A DNA stretch of 64,000 nt from Actinomycetota bacterium (GCA_023379675.1 JAMCPL010000020.1:70611-134610), one strand, 5' to 3'. Counted from the stretch's first letter, positions 38,871 to 48,711 are shown. Notes: generated by a model from the letters alone, not told the origin. A program made the numbers and translations.

Positions 38871-39565
38871 ATGGTCGGGTACGAGGGCACGGCGTGCCAA
38901 AGACGCTCCAGGGGAGCACTCTTCCACACTGATGCAGTACAGGCAATCGGGAAAATCCCCGTCAATATCGACGATCTCGGCGTGGATCTGCTCAGCCTGT
39001 CGGGACACAGATTCCATGGTCCGAAAGGTGTAGGGGTTCTATACGTACGCGAGGGTATCGAACTCGAATCGCTCGTCCATGGCGGCCAGCAGGAACGCGG
39101 CCTGCGAGCCGGTACCGAAAATGTCGCCGCCATCGCAGGCAGCGGCAAGGCGGCAGAGTTGGCCGCCGCTTCCCTGTATGAGGCTGCAGAAATGGCCGTG
39201 CTGCGTGACCAGCTGGAGACAGGAATGCCATCTCTCGTTCCAGGTGCTGTATGCAACGGCCACCCAACACTACGGTTGCCAAACACTCTCAACATGATAC
39301 TGCCAGGACTGCGAGGCGAGTCGGTGGTCATAGCGCTCGGTCGGAGAGGAATCGCTCTGTCATCAGGGCTGCCTGCAAATCAGGTAACCCGGAGCCTACT
39401 CATGTCCTCCTGGCCATGGGTCATTCATCCGAAGAAGCACATTGTGCGATACGATTCTCGTTATCACGCCAGACCACAGAAGACGATATAGACAGTACAT
39501 TAGCGGCTCTGGAGCAAGTACTGGACGAACTCGAGACAACCGTACGCTTCCTGCCCTGCAAATGA
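38871..39565 (+). pseudogene. Cysteine desulfurase (NifS/IscS-like) pseudogene, 5'-truncated and frameshifted
   Basis: GALFHTDAVQAIGKIPVNIDDLGVDLLSLSGHRFHGPKGVGVLY... IALSSG in one frame, ACKSGNPEPTHVLLAMGHSSEEAHCAIRFSLSRQTTEDDID in another; PLP-Lys position is Arg. Confidence 0.85.
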
Positions 39566-39684
39566 CTACGATAGCGCCGTAGCCAGGCAACTATCCACAA
39601 ACAAGGGATGCCTGCAAAAATGCTCCCTTGAAAATCTTGCCGTACGGCAAATATCCTGGCAGCTACCGCAAGTGATGCAACAGC

Positions 39685-41373
39685 TCAGGCACTCATCTCC
39701 AAGAACTTCCTGTACCTTTCGGAGCAATGCATTACCCACCGTGAGTCCGGCTCCACCCTGCGGAACGCCTGCTGCCATCCAGCAGGCAACGCACCGGATC
39801 GCTCCAACCCACATGCAATGCGAGCCATGAACGCGGCGCCAAGCGCAGCGCCTTCCGGCACGCATTGCACATCCACCGGTAAACCCGTGCAATCTGCTAT
39901 TGCCTGCAGCCACCCATTGACTTGTATGCCGCCGCCAGTGGCAAGTATCCTGCGCGGCCCACATCCTGCAAGTTCGATGTGGCGCCTGATCACAAAACCA
40001 GACGCTTCGTAAGCAGCTCTCATCACTGCATCGGGACCGTGCTCCAGTCCGAGCCCGCCAAGTGTGGCACGTCTGGATGGGTCATGAAACGGAGTACGTT
40101 CGCCACGAGGATATGGTGCCCATACAGGAATGCCTGCGGGACCCACCGATGCCCCCCAGAACTCGAGCTGGTCATTTGCACCTACTTCGGTAAATACAGG
40201 AATGCCTGCGGGACCCACCGATGCCCCCATCATGTGCTCGCCGTCGCCCGGCTCATACTGTCCAGACTGGCCGATCAAGCCAGTAATATCGACAAGCGAA
40301 CCGGTCGCACCGGCACCACCAAGCGCACCGCCACGATCAGCCTCACCTGGTACGCCGGCTCCCGCTTTACCAGCACTGCGTTCACCACCTCCAGTTGGAC
40401 CGTTACCAGCCGGCATCATCCCAACCAAGCGGCGAACCCAATCCACAAACATGCCACCTGCGTTGCTGGCGCCCCCCACAAGGCATCCAGCACCCGAGAG
40501 ATCAAAGAGGTCGGGCACCGTCCAGAGCCCACTCACCTCCCTCCATCTGGGAAGCCGCGCCCAGATCAGGAGGGTAGATCCTAATACGACGAGCACGTCA
40601 CCGTCATCCAATCTACCCACGACCATCTGCTCCGCCAGCGCATCCACAATGCCAGAAGCGACCACAGTATGGTGCATGCCCAACTGGCCCGCGTCCCTTC
40701 CCAGCACATTCATGCCCACCGTGCCCAACTCCCCCTCCGTGCCCAACTCCCCCACCGCTGACCCCGCAGGCACTACAAGCGGAAGCTTCGATTCAGGTAC
40801 ACCAAGGCCGGCCAGTACGCCTGCATCCCAACCGGCTTCGCCATGCAGTGGACTGAAGGTAAGGGCGCTGAAACTGTCCAGCGCAGCTGTACCGCACAGT
40901 GCATGGTTGGCTACAGCCTGAGCCGGCCAGTATCCTGCTGCGTCAGGATACTCCTCAACCAGGCTCGCCAGGAAACCGTAGGCATCCTCCGGGATGGGTG
41001 ATACCGACCCCATCTGCTTGGAGCCAGCACTTCTCCGGCCCCTATAATCACCGTAGAGCAGTCCAGGAGACAAAGGTCTACCACCGCCATCCACCGCGCA
41101 CATCGATGGTGCCATTGCCGCCACGCATACGGCGGCCGGAACCACTTCCTCACCAAAAGCATGTCGCAACTGCATCATCACCTCTTCCAATGCATGCAAG
41201 GGCCCCTCGATCCAAGCCTGCTGCGCTACGTGTTCGAAAGCGCCGGCGCCAGTTGCATGCAGCTCATGGCCGACACGAGATCTGGCCAGCACCTGGCCAT
41301 CCGCCGACGCCGCGACTGCCTTCACCGCAGCGGTTCCGATGTCCACCCCGATAGTGATCCCAGCACCATCCAT
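39685..41373 (-). CDS. FGGY-family carbohydrate kinase
   Basis: ITIGVDIGTAAVKAVAASADGQVLARS, PYPRGERTPFHDPSRRATLGGLGLEHGPDAVMRAAYEASGF, ILATGGGIQVNGWLQAIADCTGLPVDV. Confidence 0.9.
   Translation of the reverse strand: MDGAGITIGVDIGTAAVKAVAASADGQVLARSRVGHELHATGAGAFEHVAQQAWIEGPLHALEEVMMQLRHAFGEEVVPAAVCVAAMAPSMCAVDGGGRPLSPGLLYGDYRGRRSAGSKQMGSVSPIPEDAYGFLASLVEEYPDAAGYWPAQAVANHALCGTAALDSFSALTFSPLHGEAGWDAGVLAGLGVPESKLPLVVPAGSAVGELGTEGELGTVGMNVLGRDAGQLGMHHTVVASGIVDALAEQMVVGRLDDGDVLVVLGSTLLIWARLPRWREVSGLWTVPDLFDLSGAGCLVGGASNAGGMFVDWVRRLVGMMPAGNGPTGGGERSAGKAGAGVPGEADRGGALGGAGATGSLVDITGLIGQSGQYEPGDGEHMMGASVGPAGIPVFTEVGANDQLEFWGASVGPAGIPVWAPYPRGERTPFHDPSRRATLGGLGLEHGPDAVMRAAYEASGFVIRRHIELAGCGPRRILATGGGIQVNGWLQAIADCTGLPVDVQCVPEGAALGAAFMARIACGLERSGALPAGWQQAFRRVEPDSRWVMHCSERYRKFLEMSA
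40122..40228. repeat. 35-bp direct repeat pair (period 72 bp) inside the FGGY kinase gene
   Basis: atacaggaatgcctgcgggacccaccgatgccccc at 40122-40156 and 40194-40228; encodes GASVGPAGIPV twice. Confidence 0.97.
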
Positions 41374-41455
41374 GTCAGTGAGTCCTGCCACCAACGGAGT
41401 TACCGATCGCAAACTCCCACCAGATAGTGATCCCAGCACCATCCATGTCAGTGAG
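41350..41455. repeat. 33-bp direct repeat pair (period 73 bp) spanning the FGGY kinase start region
   Basis: gatagtgatcccagcaccatccatgtcagtgag at 41350-41382 and 41423-41455. Confidence 0.97.
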
Positions 41456-41655
41456 CCGGCATCTCGGACTTGACCATATACTTCTTGATCATATACTCAC
41501 TGTACAGCCTGGCTGTAGCCATCGTAGCCTTTACCGCAACGGCGAGGATGTCCCGTCCATCAGGGCATTGCAGCTTAGAGGCCTATCGGCCTACTTGAAT
41601 GCACATGACCGGAGCCCTGCGCGCGTAATGCCATATTTGCTAGGCTTTCAACTAA

Positions 41656-42705
41656 ATGGATGCGCTAAAAGGGAATGCTGGAAATAGGCAAAGGGCACTT
41701 GTAACGGCGCCACTGCGAGGAGAGGGCCTGGAGAGGCTTGGCAAGCTATTCGATCTGGCGATGGACCCATGGATAGACGCAACGCCGCTCAGGATATATT
41801 CACCCGAGCAACTCGCGGAACGCATCGACAAGGAGAGCGCCACCGTGGTCATCTGCGAGGCCGACCTCTGCTCGGGTCCAGTGTTTGACCAGCCAATCCT
41901 GGCTATTGCTTCAACAAGAGGAAACCCTACTAATGTGGATCTCGATGGTGCCACCAAGGCAGGGATCCCTGTGATCAGGGCGCCAGGGCGCAATGCTGAC
42001 GCAGTCGCAGAACTCACGGTAGGGTTGCTCATCGCAGCCACCCGCCGGATAGTATCTGCAGATCGGGACGTGAGGGAGTGCCAAGTGTTCCGAGATGGGA
42101 CAATCCCCTACCAGCGCTTCAGAGCGTGGCAGGTTGCTGGCAGGACGTTCGGCATAGTAGGCTTGGGCGCTGTGGGCAAGGCCACCAAGTGGAGGATGGA
42201 GGGTCTCGGCCTCAAGGTGATCGCGTGCGATCCGTACTCGGATGAAGTGACTTGCACCCTGGAAGAGCTGATCGAGCGCTCCGATATCATCTCTATGCAT
42301 ACACCACTTACTCCAGGCACCGATCACATGATCGGCAGCGAGCAGTTCGATGCAATGCGCCAAGGTGCAATTTTTATCAATACCGCTAGGGCACGGTTGC
42401 ACGATGAGGCAGCGCTCGTGGACGCGTTACTTGCGGGCAAGCTTGCGGCGGCGGCGTTGGATCACTTCGAAGGAGAGATGTTGGAGGAGGGACATCCGCT
42501 TATCGCTATGGACAATGTAGTGCTCACCCCCCATATTGGCGGCGCCACTTACGATACCGAGACCAATCACACCACCATGGTGGCCGATGGGCTCGAGCAA
42601 CTCCTGGCCGGCAAAGTGCCCAGCAACCTCGCCAACTCTGAAGCAGTCGACTCCCCTGTATATAGGATCGCATCCGGCCCGTCTACAGAGATAGCGCCCC
42701 ATTGA
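41656..42705 (+). CDS. D-isomer-specific 2-hydroxyacid dehydrogenase (phosphoglycerate dehydrogenase-like)
   Basis: VAELTVGLLIAATRRI, GIVGLGAVGKATKWRMEGLGLKVIACDPYSD, HTPLTPGTDHMIG, INTARARLHDEAAL, LTPHIGGAT. Confidence 0.9.
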   Translation: MDALKGNAGNRQRALVTAPLRGEGLERLGKLFDLAMDPWIDATPLRIYSPEQLAERIDKESATVVICEADLCSGPVFDQPILAIASTRGNPTNVDLDGATKAGIPVIRAPGRNADAVAELTVGLLIAATRRIVSADRDVRECQVFRDGTIPYQRFRAWQVAGRTFGIVGLGAVGKATKWRMEGLGLKVIACDPYSDEVTCTLEELIERSDIISMHTPLTPGTDHMIGSEQFDAMRQGAIFINTARARLHDEAALVDALLAGKLAAAALDHFEGEMLEEGHPLIAMDNVVLTPHIGGATYDTETNHTTMVADGLEQLLAGKVPSNLANSEAVDSPVYRIASGPSTEIAPH

Positions 42706-44273
42706 TGTCCGGGACATTTCGACCCACCCCTCCGGCGGACCCTCAATCCACTTCTCCAACGGCAGAAACGCCATCTCAATCGGCAGGAGCCACCGGGATT
42801 GCAAGCCATTCTGAGGCTACACCCCAGCCAACGCCTGGCGAGTCTCAACCTGCCGTGCAGGCGCGCACCTCGCAAAAAGGAACCTGGCAGCAATCACCCA
42901 TCACGCTATGGGCTTGCGTGGCAATTACTATTATGTGGGTCACCTGGGGATACTTCAAGCTGAGACCAAGAGGCAGGGCGATCTCGGCGAGCGGGCACCT
43001 GGAGCACTATCACGCCTGGGCATACGCTCATCTGGCCTATTCCGATGTAGCCTGGCTCTACCAGGAGCATCACCTGTTCAATCACGCTCTTCCCTACGTC
43101 AATGTACAGATCCAGTATCCCGTCGTCATGGGAATATACATGTGGTTGGCGGCATGGTTCCAGGGGGTAGGCCCCTATTTCCTCGTAAGCGCCATAGGGC
43201 TGGGAGCATGTGCGGTGGGAACCCTCCTGATCCTACGACAGTTAACGCCAAAATACTATTACCTGTTCGCTCTAACGCCCCTGCTGCTCGTCTACTCCCT
43301 TCTCAACTGGGACCTGCTTGGCATTGTCTGCATGGTGGCTGGCTGGTATACATACCGCAGGCACAAGTATGCCAGGTCCGGGATAATGTTCTCTCTGGGA
43401 GTATTTGCAAAGCTCTTCCCCGCGTTCCTGCTCTTCTTTGCCCTATTGGAGTTGTGGCGTGATGGAGAGAAACAAAGTGCTAAACGCCTCTTCACCTGGT
43501 TTGCAGGCATATCGTTGCTTATTAACCTCCCCTTCGCTGTGGCAAACCCAATCAATTGGGGAGAATTCTACGGCTACAACGCCACAAGGTCAGGCTCTTC
43601 TGGACTACTTTTCAAGCTCCACCTGGCTGGCTATCTCGGAGTATCCGGAGAAGATGCCGTCGATTTCCTGTTGCTGGCAGCCGCGCTGGTCATATTTTCA
43701 ATGCTGGTCTATCGCCATAGATTGCCAGTCGCCAGTGGCGCTGCAGGGCTGTTCGCGGTTTTCCTCGTTGTCAACAAGGTGTATTCACCTCAGTACACAC
43801 TCTGGATGTTCCTCTTTGCAATCATCGCGGAGTGGCCTGCCTGGACGGCATGGCTCCTTGCTGCAGGCGGATTGATCGATTACTACAACTCATTTACCAT
43901 CCTTTTCCTTGCATCTGACCACAGCCCTTCTTTTGCCTGGTACTTTCATCACATATTTCCCCTAGGCAGCGACGCCAGGTACGCAACGCTTATAGCAACC
44001 CTGGTGGTAGGCATACGCAGGCGGCTCTCCTCTGGCAAGCATATCCCAGCGCCTGCCGCCACCTCCCATCCCGGTCAGGCAACATCCGACCCGGATAGCA
44101 GGATCACGCCGACCTGCCAGGAACCGGCATCCGTCAATATGCCCGTTATCAAGCGTACCTCAGGTATCTCAGGAACGAGCCATCTCACCTCATCTGATGC
44201 AGCCGCTCCCGCCGGTAAAGATATCAAGGAAATTGCTGACGCCAGTAGTGCTGCAATCGGCGCGAACCTGTAA
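42705..44273 (+). CDS. Polytopic membrane glycosyltransferase (GT87/DUF2029-like)
   Basis: About 10 hydrophobic segments, AYAHLAYSDVAWLYQEHHLFNHALPYVNVQIQYPVVMG, KLFPAFLLFFALLELWR, NKVYSPQYTLWM. Confidence 0.75.
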   Translation: MSGTFRPTPPADPQSTSPTAETPSQSAGATGIASHSEATPQPTPGESQPAVQARTSQKGTWQQSPITLWACVAITIMWVTWGYFKLRPRGRAISASGHLEHYHAWAYAHLAYSDVAWLYQEHHLFNHALPYVNVQIQYPVVMGIYMWLAAWFQGVGPYFLVSAIGLGACAVGTLLILRQLTPKYYYLFALTPLLLVYSLLNWDLLGIVCMVAGWYTYRRHKYARSGIMFSLGVFAKLFPAFLLFFALLELWRDGEKQSAKRLFTWFAGISLLINLPFAVANPINWGEFYGYNATRSGSSGLLFKLHLAGYLGVSGEDAVDFLLLAAALVIFSMLVYRHRLPVASGAAGLFAVFLVVNKVYSPQYTLWMFLFAIIAEWPAWTAWLLAAGGLIDYYNSFTILFLASDHSPSFAWYFHHIFPLGSDARYATLIATLVVGIRRRLSSGKHIPAPAATSHPGQATSDPDSRITPTCQEPASVNMPVIKRTSGISGTSHLTSSDAAAPAGKDIKEIADASSAAIGANL

Positions 44274-44279
44274 GAAGCG

Positions 44280-47200
44280 ATGCACGGGAAGAAAAAGGAC
44301 ATCATTGCCCTGGGGACGCTGCTGGCAGTCCCTGCGCTTGCCATTGGAATTACCGCTGCCCTCGGCTACCATGCAATGCTCACCGGAGACAACCAGATCC
44401 AGAACCTTCCTCTCAGGGTACTGGCCGGCCGAGACATCGCTGCAGGGCACCTACCTCTTTGGAACCCTTTCAACTGGAGCGGGACACCGCTACTCGCCAG
44501 CTTCAACTCCGGCGCAATCTATCCCCCAATCCTGATCTTTGCCACCTTCCCACCAATGACCGCCTGGGCACTGACATGGATTCTCACATACTGGATCTGC
44601 ATATCCGGTACTTACCTGCTCTGCCGCAAGCTTGGCATTTCACCGCTGCCATCTGCGCTTGGTACCGCAACCTTCTCGTTCGCCGGCACGATGATCCTGC
44701 AAATCGCACATCTTCAGGTGATGGAAGGTGATGCGTGGATACCATGGATACTGTTGGGAATAGAAGGCTTGGCCGCAAGTACGAGGGGCCGCCGGCTGCA
44801 CACGGATCGAGCCGGGAAAGTCTCCTCGGGAACGAACATCGCGGCGTGGACTGCTTTGAGCGCTGTATCCATAGCAATGACGGTGTTATCGGGCTCGACC
44901 AGTGCGATGGCTGCCGCCGGAATAGTTGCCGGGATCGTAATCTTATGGCATACTCTCCGTGTTCGCGAGTGGGATAGATCGCGAGACAGGATGTTGTTCC
45001 TGGCATCATCAATAGTGGCTACCTTATGGGGTTTCGGGCTATCCTCGATCCAGGTCCTGACCGGGTTGTCGTTTGTGGGTATCTCTCAGCGAGGGAACGG
45101 GTCGACCGCCTATGCATTCGGGTCGTACTCTGTACCATTTGCCAAATGGCTGTTCCTGCTCTTACCTGGCATTGCAGGCGGCTCTGGGAATTTCCGGCTG
45201 CCAAAGAGCGTACTGTTCATTGCGGACAATGCAACATACTTTGGCCTGCTGCCATTGGTGGCATTCTTCGCTCTCCTTGCCATCTCGCTTGGAAAGCACA
45301 GGGATGCTGTTGCCAGGAGATGGATCATGTGGATTGTAGTCGCCGTAGTGGGTGCAGTACTGGCCATGGGAAGCGCGTTGCCAGGCGGTAGCATTCTCTC
45401 TCGTATCCCTTTCTACGGAGGCCTGCGCGTTCAGGCGAGGAACATCGTCATCACTGATCTCGCGGTTGCAGTAATACTGGGCTTCTGGCTGGACCGGATC
45501 GTCAACCTGCGATCACCCTCCACCACTGGGTCCTCACCAGCGAAAGTATCAGATGGTGCCAGCGAAATACCCGATCAAGGCACGTATCCCGGCGGGAACG
45601 GCGATCAGCAGGACGGTGCCCCAGGCAACCAGCCTGACCTTACCCATGCAGGTTACGTCAGCAACCCTGAGCCATATCATCACCGTCCACTCCGTAAGGA
45701 ACTTGTAGCAGGAGCAATCCCAATGCTTGCATCAGCAACGCTGGCCATAATCGGGCTTGCAGATCCGACCATCCTAGAACATACTTTGAGCATTACAGGC
45801 ACGCCGGCACGCGTGGGTCGAACAATGTGGCCGTCAGTGCTTGAAACGTTTGTGCTGGCCATACTGGCTCTCGCATTTGCCCTGAGGTGGCCCAAGCTTC
45901 GTTCGCGAAGTATCTGGGCCATGATCACTGCATTCGTCGCAGCAGATCTCGGATTCTTCGCAATAGTCATAGCCCCCGGTTTCCATTTCTCTGGCGTAAA
46001 TTCGATAGTACCGCGGGCTTCAGGCTTCGAGTTCCTATCATCACACACGCATGCTTCAGGCTCCGCATGGACAGGCTCCCGGTATGCTCTATTCGATCCC
46101 AACTTTGCAAACTTCACCAGCGCCCTTCGCCATGCCCAAGTCGATGAAAACGTACTGGCAGGAATATCCAGTATCCAAGGATATGGATCCGTAGTATGGG
46201 GCCAGTATGACGCGGCGACCTGCACTCACGCCTACGACTCAATGAGGGTGGCGGCACTCGCTTCAAGCGTGTCGAACGAGTTGGACCTAGGTACCCTGCT
46301 GGCTGCACAGGACAATTTCGCCAACCCCGTGGGATCCAATGAGACGACCCCGGCACCAACGGGAGACAGCCATGTACCATGCTCCCCGTCCGCGTATACC
46401 AGCATTCCCGCTCCTTCCGGATCGAACAATGGATCGGGCGCTGTGACCGCTTACACCACTGGTGCAACGAATCGCACATCTACAATCTATACAGCCGGCA
46501 TGAATAGCACCAGTGTGCCTTCCTTCAAAACGAGTACCACAGGTAAACCCGCCACCCAGGTACACGGCAAGACAACTAGCAAGGAGTGGTATATCGGATC
46601 GCCGGTAGCCGTGTCACAGGTTACCGTAGCCTTACCTGCCACCGTTCAAAATATTCTGGGTTATTTACACAGTTCAAGACCTGCTGCAAGCCTACATACA
46701 TCGCACATCGCGCCGGGAAGACACAAGGCCATCCCTCACCGGACGACGCGCAGCCTTGGAATACGGATTGAGCTACTGGCGCCGCCTGACGTTGCAGACT
46801 TACCCGGGCATGTATCAGCCGCGCTGTCGATTGCCGGCTCATCATACGCCACCACGAGCGGACGGCGTGGCAAGATGATCATCTACAAGGCAACATTCCC
46901 GGCACCCACCAGCACCGTTGCAGTCAGGATAACCGGACCGGCTGCACGATACGTATCTCCTCAAAATATAACAATAAGGGCATCTTCGGGAACCCACCAC
47001 GGCAGTACCCTGATTCTCGATGGTCCCTTGGTCAATGCGGTAAAGCCAGGCAAGTGGGTATATACCGGCACATTCGGAGGTTTCCTCTCTTTCCACAACA
47101 CTGACACGTACGGCCACCTCTGGCTTGCCCCATTGACAGGCAATGTGTCGTCAAATGGATCCATCCCGCCCCCAACCCGGCTGAGCCATGGTGACAAGTT

Positions 47201-47555
47201 GTCAATCCAACGCATTACCCAAGCCGGCAACGAAGTCGATCACGTAACGTCCACATCGCCTGCGCTGCTGGTCCGGAGCATGGCATGGGCGCCGGGATGG
47301 ACGGCAACAATTACCCAAGCGAATGGGCGCAAAGTCACCGAAAACGTTTCGCGATTCGGGTTGGTCCAGGCAGTACCCATACCCAAAGGCTCTTCAACCG
47401 TCTCGTTCTCCTACTGGCCGCCGGGCATGACCCAAGGAGCCGTTCTGACGCTTCTATCTATTCTTGCCCTACTCGCCGTTTTTCTCGCCTATGTAAGACA
47501 TAGGCTGATCCTTCGAAGAGCCCGACGAGTACCGCTGCAAGCCTCCCGCGGCTAA
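44280..47555 (+). CDS. Large polytopic membrane protein (YfhO-like)
   Basis: 1091 aa; DNQIQNLPLRVLAGRDIAAGHLPLWNPFNWSGTPLLASFNSGAIYPP, C-terminal LVRSMAWAPGWTATI ... PPGMTQGAVLTLLSILALLAVF. Confidence 0.8.
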   Translation: MHGKKKDIIALGTLLAVPALAIGITAALGYHAMLTGDNQIQNLPLRVLAGRDIAAGHLPLWNPFNWSGTPLLASFNSGAIYPPILIFATFPPMTAWALTWILTYWICISGTYLLCRKLGISPLPSALGTATFSFAGTMILQIAHLQVMEGDAWIPWILLGIEGLAASTRGRRLHTDRAGKVSSGTNIAAWTALSAVSIAMTVLSGSTSAMAAAGIVAGIVILWHTLRVREWDRSRDRMLFLASSIVATLWGFGLSSIQVLTGLSFVGISQRGNGSTAYAFGSYSVPFAKWLFLLLPGIAGGSGNFRLPKSVLFIADNATYFGLLPLVAFFALLAISLGKHRDAVARRWIMWIVVAVVGAVLAMGSALPGGSILSRIPFYGGLRVQARNIVITDLAVAVILGFWLDRIVNLRSPSTTGSSPAKVSDGASEIPDQGTYPGGNGDQQDGAPGNQPDLTHAGYVSNPEPYHHRPLRKELVAGAIPMLASATLAIIGLADPTILEHTLSITGTPARVGRTMWPSVLETFVLAILALAFALRWPKLRSRSIWAMITAFVAADLGFFAIVIAPGFHFSGVNSIVPRASGFEFLSSHTHASGSAWTGSRYALFDPNFANFTSALRHAQVDENVLAGISSIQGYGSVVWGQYDAATCTHAYDSMRVAALASSVSNELDLGTLLAAQDNFANPVGSNETTPAPTGDSHVPCSPSAYTSIPAPSGSNNGSGAVTAYTTGATNRTSTIYTAGMNSTSVPSFKTSTTGKPATQVHGKTTSKEWYIGSPVAVSQVTVALPATVQNILGYLHSSRPAASLHTSHIAPGRHKAIPHRTTRSLGIRIELLAPPDVADLPGHVSAALSIAGSSYATTSGRRGKMIIYKATFPAPTSTVAVRITGPAARYVSPQNITIRASSGTHHGSTLILDGPLVNAVKPGKWVYTGTFGGFLSFHNTDTYGHLWLAPLTGNVSSNGSIPPPTRLSHGDKLSIQRITQAGNEVDHVTSTSPALLVRSMAWAPGWTATITQANGRKVTENVSRFGLVQAVPIPKGSSTVSFSYWPPGMTQGAVLTLLSILALLAVFLAYVRHRLILRRARRVPLQASRG

Positions 47556-47638
47556 TCACAACACGATTGAGACATGCTGCAGGCAGGGTAAACCGGCGCG
47601 TACCGCTGCACGACGCGACAGGAATATACTGTTGGTCA

Positions 47639-48190
47639 ATGAACAAGTTACGGCTGATGGGAACGGCCGCTCTCGTGGTGATCGGCATCGTTCATCTGAA
47701 TCTCTACGCGCGGGAGCACTACGATCAGATACCCACCATAGGGCCGCTATTCCTTCTCGACGTCATCCTGGCATGGTTGACCGCCATTGCCATCGTGGCG
47801 TTGCGTTCAGCATGGATCAGAAGAATCACTGCTGGAATGGGCGCCCTCCTGTGCATAGGCACTTTCGCTGGCTACATGGTTACGCTGGTACACCCATTGT
47901 TTGGATTCGAGGAACCCTATGTATCATACTCTGGGGGTGTTGCAATGGCAGCCGAGCTCGCGGGGGCAGCGTGTCTCGGGCTATACGCTCTAGGTGCAGA
48001 CCGGCGTGTCGCCGGCACGCCATCTCGGCAAGTGCTTCAATCAGGCACAAGCGATTCTTATACAGAGCCGGATGCATCCAGTTCTAGTTCGAGCCCGAGC
48101 CCGAGCCCGATAGATGCCGGCACGAGGAACGACATCTCTGTAAGCCCAATGGGATCGGGAGGAGGTACGCAAGATGCACAAGACAAATAA
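47639..48190 (+). CDS. Hypothetical membrane protein
   Basis: MNKLRLMGTAALVVIGIVHLNLYAREHYDQIPTIGPLFLLDVILAWLTAIAIVALR, 4 TM-like segments, low-complexity SPSPSP tail. Confidence 0.75.
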   Translation: MNKLRLMGTAALVVIGIVHLNLYAREHYDQIPTIGPLFLLDVILAWLTAIAIVALRSAWIRRITAGMGALLCIGTFAGYMVTLVHPLFGFEEPYVSYSGGVAMAAELAGAACLGLYALGADRRVAGTPSRQVLQSGTSDSYTEPDASSSSSSPSPSPIDAGTRNDISVSPMGSGGGTQDAQDK

Positions 48191-48653
48191 TCGCCCACGC
48201 CTAACCCTACCTGGGTGCATGGTCATGGCCGTCGCGCTGGTACTGGCTTCATGCTCCAGTGGCGCGCGAGCACCTGGACCGGAAACCTCGGTTACCGTCG
48301 CCACCCGGCACACCTCGATCGGTACGGTACTCACCGATCGAGCCGGCCATACCCTGTACGCTTTTACGCTTGACACGCCCCACAAGAGCAATTGCCCGGT
48401 AGGGGCATGTACTGCGCTGTGGCCTCCGTTGGAAGCCAGCGGCAGGCCTCACTTCGGGAAGGGGATCTCCCCAACCCTAATCGGCAAGATTCGCAGGCCC
48501 GGCGGACATTACCAGGTCACTTACGGCGGGCATCCCCTGTACACATACACCGTCGACTCGGCGCCCGGGCAAACCCACGGGGAAGCGCTGGAGCAATTCG
48601 GAGGGATCTGGTACGCTGTCTCCCCGATCGGTCACCTGATCAAATCCAGGTGA
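48174..48653 (+). CDS. COG4315-like secreted lipoprotein repeat protein
   Basis: Lipobox VLASC; VLTDRAGHTLYAFTLDTPHKSNCPVGACTALWPPL ... GGHPLYTYTVDSAPGQTHGEALEQFGGIWYAVSPIG. Confidence 0.88.
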   Translation: MHKTNNRPRLTLPGCMVMAVALVLASCSSGARAPGPETSVTVATRHTSIGTVLTDRAGHTLYAFTLDTPHKSNCPVGACTALWPPLEASGRPHFGKGISPTLIGKIRRPGGHYQVTYGGHPLYTYTVDSAPGQTHGEALEQFGGIWYAVSPIGHLIKSR

Positions 48654-48678
48654 TCCGTGACACTATATCTTTTCCGTG

Positions 48679-48711
48679 CCATACTGCACTGAGCCGGCCA
48701 GTGCAGTATGG
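48679..48711. terminator. Perfect 13-bp stem / 7-nt loop hairpin after the lipoprotein gene
   Basis: ccatactgcactg-agccggc-cagtgcagtatgg; no U-tract, so function uncertain. Confidence 0.5.

Noticed and set aside
40122-41455. CRISPR-like repeat-spacer geometry (33-35 bp repeats, 37-40 bp spacers)
   Set aside because: Only two copies each, unrelated repeat sequences, located inside or at the start of the FGGY kinase ORF, and no cas genes in the window.
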